From Luteimonas gilva (lineage in GTDB: Bacteria > Pseudomonadota > Gammaproteobacteria > Xanthomonadales > Xanthomonadaceae): 64,000 bases of DNA. Positions 8,744 to 16,679 of the stretch are shown in pieces (the stretch's first letter is position 1; each line of letters starts with the position of its first letter). The stretch is from NCBI RefSeq assembly GCF_005239095.1, contig NZ_SZUA01000003.1, forward strand, positions 310,001-374,000. Reading direction: 5' to 3'. The notes under the pieces are model-generated. The model did not search any database. It worked only from the letters and a program-made list of their open reading frames with translations, and was not told the DNA's origin. The position numbers and the translations under genes were made by a program.

Positions 8744-9309
8744 GCGTCCGCCGCGTCCTCGTGCGCCATGCGCCGCAGCAGGAACGCGCGCGCCTTGCGC
8801 CAGTCGCGGCGCACGGTGCGGTCGGTGACGCCGAGCATCCGCGCGATCTCCGGTTCGGTGAGCCCGCCGAAATAACGCCACTCGACCACTTGCGCCAAGC
8901 GCGGATCGGCTTCCGCCAAACGGCCGAGCGCTTCGTCCAGGGCGAGCAGGTCTTCCGCGCCGCGTTCGTCTTCGGCCAGGTTGTCGGTGAGGGTGACGCG
9001 CAGGTGATCGCCGCCGCGTTTTTCCGCCAGGCTGCGCCGCGCCTGGTCGATCACGATCATCCGCATCGCCCGCGACGCCAGCGCCAGGAAATGCTCGCGG
9101 TCGCGCGCGTCGACGTCCGCGTGGGCGAGCTTGAGCCAGGCTTCGCTGACCAGCGCCGTGGTGCACAGGGTGCGGTCGCGGCGCCGGCGCAATTGGCGGT
9201 GCGCCGCGCTGCGCAATTGTTCGTAGACGAGCGCGTAGGCGCGGTCGCCCGCCGCCGCGTCGCCGGCGCGCGCGCGGTTGAGCAGCACCGTCACCGACTC
9301 GACTTCCAT
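8740..9309 (-). CDS. ECF RNA polymerase sigma factor (Sigma70_ECF type)
   Basis: This 189-residue protein has sigma region 2 (around DREHFLALASRAMRMIVIDQARR) and region 4 with a helix-turn-helix (LTEPEIARMLGVTDRTVRRDWRKA). It belongs to the ECF group typically linked to Ser/Thr kinases rather than to anti-sigma factors. The start at 9307-9309 is preferred over an in-frame ATG 42 bp upstream, because GGAGG sits six bases before it. It is the first gene of a two-gene operon with the kinase, which may control it by phosphorylation (inference from similar pairs). The adhesin genes lie divergently across a 303-bp gap and are possible targets, though no ECF-type promoter motif was recognised. Confidence 0.9.
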   Translation of the reverse strand: MEVESVTVLLNRARAGDAAAGDRAYALVYEQLRSAAHRQLRRRRDRTLCTTALVSEAWLKLAHADVDARDREHFLALASRAMRMIVIDQARRSLAEKRGGDHLRVTLTDNLAEDERGAEDLLALDEALGRLAEADPRLAQVVEWRYFGGLTEPEIARMLGVTDRTVRRDWRKARAFLLRRMAHEDAADA

Positions 9310-9612
9310 CCCCGGCCTCCGCGCCGTCGCGCCGACGAAAGCCTCGCGCATGCGCCTCGGCCTGACAAGCGAGCGCGTGTCCGCATCGCGCGCCCGAGCC
9401 CGAGGAACGCCTGCGGGGCCGTTCGCGCGGTCCGGCGCCGTCGTGGGCTTCCACGCCCGCAGAGGCCGTCCCGGAGGTCACCGGGCGGCGTCGCGGCGGC
9501 GTCGGGCCGCTTTTTCGGCCGAGCGGGGCATGTCCGGATTCGCCGCCGCTCTGCGAGGCCCGCTGTCGAGGCCGCCGATCCGTGCGGCCGCCTTGGCATT
9601 CGGGAGTAGACG
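9310..9612. other. Divergent intergenic region between sigma operon and adhesin genes
   Basis: This 303-bp gap must hold the promoters of both the sigma-kinase operon and the first adhesin gene. No convincing -35/-10 pair was found. Its last 85 bp (from about 9529) are repeated in front of the second adhesin gene. That part could encode a 28-residue leader peptide, MSGFAAALRG..., whose TGA overlaps the adhesin ATG. Confidence 0.6.
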
Positions 9613-11409
9613 ATGAAGCGATCCATCCAGCATGCGCTGCTATGCGCGACGATCCTGGCGCTGCTGTCGGCCGGCGCGGCCGCCGGCGAAGTCTGCGACA
9701 GCGCTCAAGCCGGCGAATCCGGCACGGCTTCCACCGCTGCGGGCAACAACGCCTACGCCTGCGGCAACGGCAACCAGGCCAGCGGCGACAACAGCACCGC
9801 CATCGGCAATCTCAACGACGCGTTGGGCAATGTCAGCGTCGCGGTGGGTTACAACAATTTCGTCGTCGGCACCACTGGACAGGCTTTCGGCATCGGCAAT
9901 GCGGCGGGCGGTTCGCGCGGCGCCGCGTTCGGGGTCGAAAACAGCGCGTCCGGCGATCGCAGCAGCGCCTTCGGCAACGGCAACACCGCGAGCGGCGATT
10001 TCAGCTCGGCGCTCGGCAGCAACAACCGGGCGATGGGGATGTCCAGCGTCGCGGTGGGCAGCGGGGCGCGCGCGTTCGCCGACGGCGGCCTCGCCGTGGG
10101 CGGTTGGATCGACCGCAACGGCAACGGCATCCGCGACCTGGATCTGGACATCGACGGCGACGGTTTCACGGATGCCAGTTCCGAAACCGCGACCGCCGCC
10201 GGCACCGGCGCGGCGGCCGTCGGCGTCGGCGTCGTCGCCATCGGCGAATCCAGCAGCGCTTTCGGCGTGGACAACCGCAGCGACGGCGTGCGCAGCAGCG
10301 CCTTCGGCTACCTCAACCAGACCGACGGCATCTTCGCCAGCGCATTGGGCGCGTTCAACCGCGCGGTCGGCGCGCAGAGCAACGCCATCGGCACGCTCAA
10401 CCGCGCCGACGGCGCGCTGGCCAATGCGATCGGCCAGAACAATCGGGCGCGCGGCTACGGCAGCAGCGCGATGGGCACCAACAACCAGGCGTTCGGCCTC
10501 TTCTCCAGCGCGTTCGGTTTCGGCAGCACCGCCGCCGGCGACCGCAGCGCCGCGTTCGGCTTCGGCGGCGTCGCCACCGGCGATCACAGCCTGGCGCTGG
10601 GCGCGTGGTACGACCGCAACGGCAACGGATCGGTCGATCCGGACATCGACACCGACAACGACGGCCTGTTCGACGCCAGCAGCGAGTCCGCCTACGCCAG
10701 CGGCCTGCGCGCGACCGCCTTGGGCGCCGGCGCGCGGGCGGCCGGCATCGACGGTCTCGCGCTGGGCAGCGATAGCGCGGCCTGGGCCGATGGCAGCGTG
10801 GCGATCGGCGCGGGCGCGGTGGCCGACCGCGCGAACAGCGTCGCTTTCGGCAGCGCCGGCGGCGAACGCCAGCTCACCCACGTCGCCGCCGGCACCCAGC
10901 TCACCGATGCGGTGAACCTGGCGCAATTGCGCGACACGCTGGCGACGGCGAACGCCTACACCGATACCGCCGTCGCCACCGGCGGCACTGCCGCCAACGC
11001 TTATACCGACAACCGCGAAGCCGCGATCCGCGGCGACATGGCAGCCGGCGACGCGGCCACGCTGTCGTCCGCCAACGCCTATACCGATACGCGGATCGCG
11101 CAAATTTCCGGATTCGCCGGCGAACTCGGCACGTTGCGCGCGCGCGTCGAGGAACGCTTCGCCAAGCAGGACAAGCGGATCAACCGCAACGGCGCCATGT
11201 CCGCCGCGATGACGCAGATGGCGGTCAACACCGCCGGCAGCACCGGCGCGCGCGGGCGCATCGCGATCGGCGTGGGCGGACAGGACGGCGAGGCCGCGGT
11301 GTCGATCGGCTACGGCCGCCGCGTCGGCGCGCGCGGCTCGTTCTCGCTCGGCGCGGCTTTCGGCGGCGACGAGCGATCCGCGGGCATGGGATTCGGCGTC
11401 GAGCTGTAG
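9613..11409 (+). CDS. YadA-like trimeric autotransporter adhesin, copy 1
   Basis: The 598-residue protein has a signal peptide (about 1-24), then a long head made of 14-residue-type YadA/Hep-Hag repeats rich in SxAxG motifs. A neck-like HVAAGTQLTDAVNLAQL follows at about 420-440, then a coiled stalk, and a 70-residue C-terminal YadA anchor ending in a beta-barrel-like sequence. It should trimerise in the outer membrane and expose the head. Two Asp-rich loops, DRNGNG..DLDIDGDGFTD and DRNGNG..DIDTDNDGLFD, interrupt the head and look like EF-hand or thrombospondin-3-type calcium sites. GGGAG six bases upstream supports ATG 9613. A tandem paralogue follows 86 bp downstream. Confidence 0.88.
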   Translation: MKRSIQHALLCATILALLSAGAAAGEVCDSAQAGESGTASTAAGNNAYACGNGNQASGDNSTAIGNLNDALGNVSVAVGYNNFVVGTTGQAFGIGNAAGGSRGAAFGVENSASGDRSSAFGNGNTASGDFSSALGSNNRAMGMSSVAVGSGARAFADGGLAVGGWIDRNGNGIRDLDLDIDGDGFTDASSETATAAGTGAAAVGVGVVAIGESSSAFGVDNRSDGVRSSAFGYLNQTDGIFASALGAFNRAVGAQSNAIGTLNRADGALANAIGQNNRARGYGSSAMGTNNQAFGLFSSAFGFGSTAAGDRSAAFGFGGVATGDHSLALGAWYDRNGNGSVDPDIDTDNDGLFDASSESAYASGLRATALGAGARAAGIDGLALGSDSAAWADGSVAIGAGAVADRANSVAFGSAGGERQLTHVAAGTQLTDAVNLAQLRDTLATANAYTDTAVATGGTAANAYTDNREAAIRGDMAAGDAATLSSANAYTDTRIAQISGFAGELGTLRARVEERFAKQDKRINRNGAMSAAMTQMAVNTAGSTGARGRIAIGVGGQDGEAAVSIGYGRRVGARGSFSLGAAFGGDERSAGMGFGVEL

Positions 11410-11495
11410 CGATGTCCGGATTCGCCGCCGGCTTGCGAGGCCCGCTGTCGAGGCCGCCGCTGCGGGCGGCCATTACGGGGAATTCGGAGTACGCC
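11410..11495 (+). repeat. Duplicated adhesin 5' leader (second copy of 9529-9612)
   Basis: ATGTCCGGATTCGCCGCC at 11412 and the following GCGAGGCCCGCTGTCGAGGC repeat the sequence starting at 9531 before adhesin copy 1, and similarity continues into the signal-peptide codons. The duplicated unit therefore includes the upstream control region and gene start. Both copies keep an open frame encoding MSGFAAxLRGPLSRPP. In copy 1 this peptide ends at a TGA overlapping the adhesin ATG; in copy 2 it is fused in frame to the adhesin start. Confidence 0.75.
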
Positions 11496-13211
11496 ATGAA
11501 ACCATCCATCCAGCGCGCGCTGCTCGGCGCGACGATCTCGATGCTGCTGTCGGCCGGCGCGATCGCCGGCGAAGTCTGCGACAACGCCAACGCCGGCGAA
11601 GCGGGCACCGGCTCCACCGCGTCCGGCGCCGGCGCCTTCGCCTGCGGCGACAACAACGAAGCCAGCGGCGACGACAGCGCCGTTTTCGGCGTGGACAACC
11701 GGGCGCTGGGGCCGCTGTCGATCGCGATCGGCCACACCAACACCAGCGGCGGCGCGAACAGCGTCGCGGTCGGATACGCCAACTCGAGCCCCGGCGAATT
11801 CGGCTCGGCGATCGGCGTCATCAACATCGCCAGCGGATACGGGAGCAGCGCTTTCGGCGCCAGCAACCGCGCCAGCGCCACGCGCAGCAGCGCCTTCGGC
11901 TACGCCAACATCGCCAGCGGCGAAGGTTCGGCGGCCTTCGGCACGCAGACGCGCGCCCTCGGCTTCGCCAGCCTCGCCTTCGGCGGCCGCCATTTCTACG
12001 GCGTCGGCCAGAACGATCCCGACGCGATGGCCATCGGCGACTATTCGACCGCCGTCGGCTTGGCCGCGCACGCCGTCGGCCATCGCAGCCTCGCCTTCGG
12101 CTTGCGCACGGCTTCGACGGGCGCCGGCAGCATCGCCCTGGGCACGTGGTGGGATCGCGACGGCGATGGCCTGATCGCCCTAGACGTCGATGCGGTGAGC
12201 GGCGGAACGCCGGACTCGAGCACCGAAACCGCCATCGCCAGCGGCACCGCCGCCGTCGCCATCGGCGCCGGCGTGGCTGCGACCGCCGACCACGCCAGCG
12301 CTTTCGGCGTCGACGCGCAAGCCAGCGCCGCCGGGAGCACCGCGCTCGGCTTCGGCGCGCGCGCCGATCGCGAAAACACCGTGTCGATCGGCGCCGCCGG
12401 CAACGAGCATCAACTGGTGAACCTGCTCGCCGGCACCCAGGACACCGATGCGGTGAACGTCGGCCAGCTGCATCCTTTCGCCGCGGCGCTCGGCGGCGGC
12501 GCCAGCTTCGCCGGCGGCACGTTCGTCGCGCCCAGCTATTCGATCCAAGGCAACAACTACAACAGCGTCGGCGCCGCGTTCGCCGCGGTGGACGGCAAGC
12601 TCACCGCGTTGACCGGACAGGGCGGCATTCCCGGTCCGGCCGGTCCGCAAGGCCCCACCGGTCCGCAGGGGCCTGCCGGACCGCAGGGCCCGGCCGGCGG
12701 CGGCGGCGGTGGCGATCCGCTCGGCGTGGCGTACGCGGATGCGGGCAAGGGCAGCGTCATGCTGGGAGGCGCCGGCGGCACGCGCGTGTCCAACGTCGCC
12801 GCCGGCAGCGCCGCGACCGATGCGGTCAACAAAGGCCAGATGGACGCGCGCGACGCGCAGACGTTGTCTTCGGCGAACGCCTACACCGACGCGCAGATCG
12901 CCCAGGTCACCCAGTTCGCCGGCAAGATCGGCAGCTTCCGCAGCGAGGTCAATCAGCGCTTCGTCCACCAGGATCAGCGCATCAGCCGGATCGGCGCGAT
13001 GAGCACCGCGATGGCGCAGATGACCGCCAACGCCGCCGGCATCCACAAGCGCAACCGTTTGGCGATCGGCACCGGCGTGCAGGCCGGCCATGCCGCGCTG
13101 GCGGTGGGCTATCAGCGCGCCATCGGCGATAGCGCCAGCTTCACCCTGGGCGGCGCCTTCAGCGGCGGCGGCGAGGACTCGGTCGGCATGGGCATGGGCA
13201 TCGGCTGGTAG
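11496..13211 (+). CDS. YadA-like trimeric autotransporter adhesin, copy 2, with collagen-like segment
   Basis: This 571-residue protein is a paralogue of the preceding gene: same signal peptide type (MKPSIQRALLGATISMLLSA), shared GEVCDxAxAGExGT start of the mature protein, YadA head repeats, one Asp-rich loop (WDRDGDGLIALDVD), neck motifs (LAGTQDTDAVNVGQL and VAAGSAATDAVNKGQM), coil and C-terminal YadA anchor. Between the two necks lies a collagen-like run of GPAGPQGPTGPQGPAGPQGP followed by polyglycine, absent from copy 1. GGAG six bases before ATG 11496 decides the start; the upstream in-frame ATG at 11412 belongs to the duplicated leader. It is a probable outer-membrane surface fibre. A strong terminator follows at 13261. 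Confidence 0.88.
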   Translation: MKPSIQRALLGATISMLLSAGAIAGEVCDNANAGEAGTGSTASGAGAFACGDNNEASGDDSAVFGVDNRALGPLSIAIGHTNTSGGANSVAVGYANSSPGEFGSAIGVINIASGYGSSAFGASNRASATRSSAFGYANIASGEGSAAFGTQTRALGFASLAFGGRHFYGVGQNDPDAMAIGDYSTAVGLAAHAVGHRSLAFGLRTASTGAGSIALGTWWDRDGDGLIALDVDAVSGGTPDSSTETAIASGTAAVAIGAGVAATADHASAFGVDAQASAAGSTALGFGARADRENTVSIGAAGNEHQLVNLLAGTQDTDAVNVGQLHPFAAALGGGASFAGGTFVAPSYSIQGNNYNSVGAAFAAVDGKLTALTGQGGIPGPAGPQGPTGPQGPAGPQGPAGGGGGGDPLGVAYADAGKGSVMLGGAGGTRVSNVAAGSAATDAVNKGQMDARDAQTLSSANAYTDAQIAQVTQFAGKIGSFRSEVNQRFVHQDQRISRIGAMSTAMAQMTANAAGIHKRNRLAIGTGVQAGHAALAVGYQRAIGDSASFTLGGAFSGGGEDSVGMGMGIGW

Positions 13212-13260
13212 CGCCGGAGCCTTCTCGCGTTGCGATGGCCCACCACCCGGGCCGTCGGGC

Positions 13261-13291
13261 ACGCCGCGCGGCCCAGCCGCGCGGCGTTTTT
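13261..13291 (+). terminator. Rho-independent terminator after adhesin copy 2
   Basis: A perfect 12-bp stem, ACGCCGCGCGGC / GCCGCGCGGCGT, with a three-base CCA loop is followed directly by TTTT. It lies 50 bp after the adhesin stop codon and insulates it from nrdJ. Confidence 0.9.
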
Positions 13292-13300
13292 CATGGCTTC

Positions 13301-13391
13301 TTGTGGGAGCGGCTTCAGCCGCGAGCTCTTACATCCACGGCCCGGGGGTTCTCTCAGGCGCCTAAAGCTCGCGGCTGAAGCCGCTCCCACA
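13301..13391. repeat. REP pair, GTGGGAGCGGCTTCAGC family
   Basis: TGTGGGAGCGGCTTCAGCCG at 13302 and its inverted copy CGGCTGAAGCCGCTCCCACA ending at 13391 form a BIME-like pair separated by about 40 bp. They are the least diverged copies of the family also found at 2651-2735. Confidence 0.85.
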
Positions 13392-13478
13392 AAGAGCCGC
13401 CATCCGGTGGCCGGTCCGGCCCCCGAATCACGTGTCCCGACCGCTCAGCAAAAACCTTGACCAGGATCATAAAAGCCG

Positions 13479-13507
13479 TTGACACCGGCCCCGGCCAGGG
13501 GTAGCTT
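13479..13507 (+). promoter_or_regulatory. Sigma70-type promoter of nrdJ
   Basis: TTGACA at 13479-13484 is followed after exactly 17 bp by TAGCTT at 13502-13507. Transcription would start near 13514, leaving a leader of about 280 nt before the nrdJ ATG. An upstream TTGACC at 13457 is a weaker alternative. Confidence 0.6.
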
Positions 13508-13513
13508 GAGTTC

Positions 13514-13795
13514 CCGCGCCGCCACTATATCTAGGGGTGAGTGGGGCGGGTTAGACCCAAGCAGTGGTGATTTTCTCACCAAAGGCAGGGTCCAGGTCAT
13601 CAGCCTCGGGGGGAGGGTGAATGATGCGGGCAGGCGGTGCCGGCAAGGCAAATCAAGGCTTTCGAGCGGGCGTGTAACCCACGGCCGCAGCTTCGCCGTC
13701 GGCGGACCCCGGCTTAACGGGCCCCGGCGTAAACCATAAGAACAACAACAGGCCGGGTACCCGAACCGGGCCAAGAATCAGGAGATGAAACAGGC
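13514..13795 (+). ncRNA. Long structured 5' leader of nrdJ, candidate cis-regulatory RNA
   Basis: The leader contains several potential stems. An outer pairing GGTGAG (13536-13541) with CTCACC (13575-13580) encloses a tight hairpin GGGT-TAG-ACCC (13548-13558). A competing local hairpin GGTGA-TTTTC-TCACC (13566-13580) uses the same 3' arm, and ACGGC/GCCGT pair at 13681-13699. Mutually exclusive pairings suggest a switch. The adenosylcobalamin riboswitch core was looked for and not recognised, although the downstream enzyme needs that cofactor. The exact ends of the element are uncertain. Confidence 0.5.
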
Positions 13796-13799
13796 ATGA
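13785..13799 (+). CDS. Possible four-codon upstream ORF (MKQA) overlapping nrdJ start
   Basis: ATG AAA CAG GCA TGA follows the AGGAG at 13780-13784 with no spacer, and its TGA overlaps the nrdJ ATG (ATGA). The absent spacer makes efficient initiation here doubtful. The AGGAG is more likely the SD for nrdJ itself, 11 bases away. It is recorded because of the overlap geometry. Confidence 0.2.
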   Translation: MKQA

Positions 13800-15949
13800 G
13801 CACAGTGCGTCTTGAGGCGGTCCAGTCCGGCAGCGACGAACGCGAAATCCCCCTGCAGCCGGCTTCCCAGGACATCTGGGACAAGAAATACCGGCTCAAG
13901 ACCAAGCAGGGCGTGGCGGTGGACGCCGACATCGACGGCACCTACCAGCGCGTCGCCCGCGCCCTGGCCGATGCCGAGCCCAGCGCCGAAAAGCGCAAGT
14001 ACTGGGGCGAGCGTTTCCTGTGGGCGCTGCGCCGCGGCGCCATCCCCGCCGGCCGCATCACCAGCAACGCCGGCGCGCTGGAGCACAAGCCCGCCACCTC
14101 CACGATCAACTGCACCGTGTCGGGCACCATCGAGGATTCGATGGACGGCATCCTGGAAAAAGTCCACGAAGCCGGCCTCACCCTGAAAGCCGGCTGCGGC
14201 ATCGGCTACGAATTCTCCACGCTGCGCCCGCGCGGCGCCTACGTGTCGGGCGCGGGCGCGTACACGTCCGGCCCGATGTCCTTCATGGATATCTACGACA
14301 AGATGTGCTTCACCGTGTCCTCCGCCGGCGGCCGCCGCGGCGCGCAGATGGGCACCTTCGACGTGTCGCACCCCGACGTGCGCGATTTCATCCGCGCCAA
14401 GCGCGAAGACGGCCGCCTGCGCCAGTTCAACCTGTCGCTGCTGATCACCGACGGCTTCATGGAAGCGGTGAAGCAGGACGGCGACTGGCCGCTGGTGTTC
14501 CCGGTGAACCACAAGGAAGCCGTCGACGTCGACGTGAACGACGCCGAACAAGTCATCTGGCGCGAATGGCCCACCGCCGGCAACTATGTCACCCGCGACG
14601 ACGGCCTGGTCGCCTGCCGCATCTACGGCCACCTGAAGGCGCGGCACCTGTGGGACATGATCATGGTCTCGACGTACGACTACGCCGAGCCGGGCTTCAT
14701 CCTGATCGACAAGGTCAACGAGATGAACAACAACTGGTGGTGCGAGAACATCCGCGCCACCAACCCCTGCGGCGAACAGCCGCTGCCGCCCTACGGCGCC
14801 TGCCTGCTGGGCTCGGTCAACCTGACCAAGTTCGTGCGCAACCCCTTCACCGACCAGGCGCAGTTCGACTGGGAGGAATACAAGGAAGTGGTGCGCGTGT
14901 TCACCCGCATGCTGGACAACGTGGTCGAAGTGAACGGCTTGCCGCTGCAGCAGCAGCGCGACGAGATCCTGCGCAAGCGCCGCCACGGCATGGGCTTCCT
15001 GGGCCTGGGCAGCACCGTGACCATGCTGAAGATGAAGTACGGCTCCAAGGAGTCGTGCGAATTCACCGAGCGCATCTCGCGCGAGATGGCCGTGGCCGGC
15101 TGGGAAATGGGCCTGGCGCTGAGCCAGGAGAAGGGCCCGGCGCCGATCATGGAAGAGCGCTTCACGGTCACCGCCGCGATGCTGCGCCAGCGTCCGGAGA
15201 TGGCCGCCGACGGTTGGAAGGTCGGCCAGGAAATCCCCGGCAAGGTGCTGCACGCCAAGTACTCGCGTTACATGCAGCAGGTGGCCAAGGTCGCGCCGGA
15301 GCTGGTCGAACAGCTGGCCGAAAGCGGCTCCCGCTTCACCCACCACAGCTCGATCGCGCCCACCGGCACCATCAGCCTGTCGCTGGCCAACAACGCCAGC
15401 AACGGCATCGAGCCGTCCTTCGCCCACCACTACAGCCGCAACGTGATCCGCGAAGGCAAGAAGACCAAGGAAAAGGTCGACGTCTACAGCTACGAGCTGC
15501 TGGCCTACCGCGAACTGGTCAACGCCAAGGCGATGCCGTTCAGCGAAGAAGCCGAGGCCAAGCTGCCCGACTACTTCATCTCCGCCGACGACATCACCCC
15601 CAAGGAACACGTCGACGTCCAGGCCGCCGCTCAGAAGTGGGTGGACAGCTCCATCTCCAAGACCGCCAACGTCCCCACCGACTACCCGTACGAAGACTTC
15701 AAGGACATCTACCTCTACGCCCACGAGCAGGGCCTGAAGGGCTGCACCACGTTCCGCTTCAACCCGGCCGCCTTCCAGGGCGTGCTGGTGAAGGAAGCGG
15801 ACCTGGAGAACACCACCTACCGCTTCGAGCTGGAAGACGGCAGCGTCCTGGAAGTGAAGGGCAACGAGCAGATCGAATACGACGGCGAAATGCACACCGC
15901 CGCCAACCTGTTCGACGCCCTGAAAGAAGGCTATTACGGCAAGTTCTGA
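13796..15949 (+). CDS. nrdJ: Adenosylcobalamin-dependent (class II) ribonucleotide reductase, catalytic part
   Basis: The 717-residue cytoplasmic enzyme reduces ribonucleotides to deoxyribonucleotides using a B12-generated thiyl radical. It has the substrate-binding cysteine in STINCTVSG (Cys106), the active-site signature NPCGE (Asn323, Cys325, Glu327) and the partner region YGACLLGSVNL. It lacks the C-terminal domain with the re-reducing cysteine pair and zinc ribbon, which are encoded by a separate gene at 16799. This matches the split NrdJa/NrdJb arrangement known from Pseudomonas aeruginosa. A sigma70-type promoter and a structured leader of about 280 nt precede it. The opposite strand has a 705-codon open frame that is only a high-GC shadow. 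Confidence 0.95.
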   Translation: MSTVRLEAVQSGSDEREIPLQPASQDIWDKKYRLKTKQGVAVDADIDGTYQRVARALADAEPSAEKRKYWGERFLWALRRGAIPAGRITSNAGALEHKPATSTINCTVSGTIEDSMDGILEKVHEAGLTLKAGCGIGYEFSTLRPRGAYVSGAGAYTSGPMSFMDIYDKMCFTVSSAGGRRGAQMGTFDVSHPDVRDFIRAKREDGRLRQFNLSLLITDGFMEAVKQDGDWPLVFPVNHKEAVDVDVNDAEQVIWREWPTAGNYVTRDDGLVACRIYGHLKARHLWDMIMVSTYDYAEPGFILIDKVNEMNNNWWCENIRATNPCGEQPLPPYGACLLGSVNLTKFVRNPFTDQAQFDWEEYKEVVRVFTRMLDNVVEVNGLPLQQQRDEILRKRRHGMGFLGLGSTVTMLKMKYGSKESCEFTERISREMAVAGWEMGLALSQEKGPAPIMEERFTVTAAMLRQRPEMAADGWKVGQEIPGKVLHAKYSRYMQQVAKVAPELVEQLAESGSRFTHHSSIAPTGTISLSLANNASNGIEPSFAHHYSRNVIREGKKTKEKVDVYSYELLAYRELVNAKAMPFSEEAEAKLPDYFISADDITPKEHVDVQAAAQKWVDSSISKTANVPTDYPYEDFKDIYLYAHEQGLKGCTTFRFNPAAFQGVLVKEADLENTTYRFELEDGSVLEVKGNEQIEYDGEMHTAANLFDALKEGYYGKF

Positions 15950-15962
15950 AGCATCGATTTAG

Positions 15963-16080
15963 CTCTCTCCCGCCTGCGGGAGAGGGTTGGGTGAGGGCCC
16001 GGCTCTTAATTCGCTTTTCACCGAACCCGTCCCGCTACTCGCCCTCATCCCAGCCTTCTCCCGCAAGCGGGAGAAGGGGC
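15963..16080. repeat. Inverted pair of TCTCCCGC..GCGGGAGA palindromes
   Basis: CTCTCCCGCCTGCGGGAGAG followed by GGTTGGGTGAGGGC (15963-15999) faces the inverse arrangement, GCCCTCATCC then CCTTCTCCCGCAAGCGGGAG (16040-16080). This forms a BIME-like unit between nrdJ and the histone-like gene. The first palindrome lies 14 bp after the nrdJ stop and could limit readthrough. Confidence 0.75.
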
Positions 16081-16166
16081 TCCGAATCCACTTGCACCCG
16101 CATCAGATCGCGCTACATTCCGCAAACGGGCATCAGCCCGTCATTAGATAAGACGAGGACACCCCG

Positions 16167-16664
16167 ATGAGCAATGGAAACGGAGTCACGGCGACGATCT
16201 CCAACGCCGCAGGCGCGGTCGCCGACAAAGCCTCCGAAGTGGGCACCGCCGTCGCCAAAAAGGCGAAGGGCGCGGTCGCTTCGGCGAAGAAAACCGCCAA
16301 GAAAGCCAGCAAGGCCGTCAGCAAGCGCGTGGCCACCGCCAAGAAGGCGGTGAGCAAGCGCGTGACCAAGGCGAAGAAGTCGTTGGCCTCGGCCAGCGCC
16401 GCCGCCAAGGCCGAAGTCGCCGCGCTGAAGAAGAAGGGCACCGGCAAGAAGAAGGCCGCCAAGAAATCCACTAAGAAAGCCGCCACCAAGAAAGCCGCGA
16501 CCAAGAAGGCAGCGAAGAAGACCGTCCGCAAGGCCGCCAAGAAAACCGCCGCCAAGCGTCCGCCGAAGAAAGCCGCCGCCAAGAAGGCCGCCGCGCGCAA
16601 GTCGACCAAAAAGACCGCCGCGCGTCGCCCGCCCCGCAAGGCAGCCGCCAAGAAGTCCGCTTAA
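16167..16664 (+). CDS. Histone H1-like Lys/Ala-rich DNA-binding protein
   Basis: The 165-residue protein is almost entirely Lys, Ala, Thr and Arg, with repeats such as KKAATKKAATKKAAKK and RRPPRKAAAKK in the C-terminal two thirds and a less repetitive N-terminus (residues 1-30). This matches bacterial histone-H1-like proteins (AlgP/HC1-HC2 type), which bind DNA non-specifically and compact or regulate chromatin. Its place between the two halves of the split ribonucleotide reductase is unusual. Palindromic repeats flank it on both sides. Repeat number is likely to vary between strains, as in AlgP (inference). ATG at 16167 follows GACGAGGACACCCCG, a plausible SD. Confidence 0.85.
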   Translation: MSNGNGVTATISNAAGAVADKASEVGTAVAKKAKGAVASAKKTAKKASKAVSKRVATAKKAVSKRVTKAKKSLASASAAAKAEVAALKKKGTGKKKAAKKSTKKAATKKAATKKAAKKTVRKAAKKTAAKRPPKKAAAKKAAARKSTKKTAARRPPRKAAAKKSA

Positions 16665-16679
16665 GCGCACCAAAGAAAG

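Noticed and set aside
8744-9481. N-terminal extension of the Ser/Thr kinase to a start near 9481
   Set aside because: The extension overlaps the sigma factor gene in another frame and is Arg/Pro-rich; ATG 8743 with ATGA coupling is more convincing.
13440-13795. Adenosylcobalamin riboswitch upstream of nrdJ
   Set aside because: Expected because the enzyme uses B12, but the conserved core (GCCACTG-like B12 box and GGGAA..GGTG..ATTCC elements) could not be found; only partial resemblance such as GACCAGGATC exists. Kept as an unclassified structured leader.
13778-15895. 705-codon open frame antisense to nrdJ
   Set aside because: Composition (Val/His/Gly/Arg-rich, no motif) and complete overlap with a conserved gene show it is a high-GC shadow frame.
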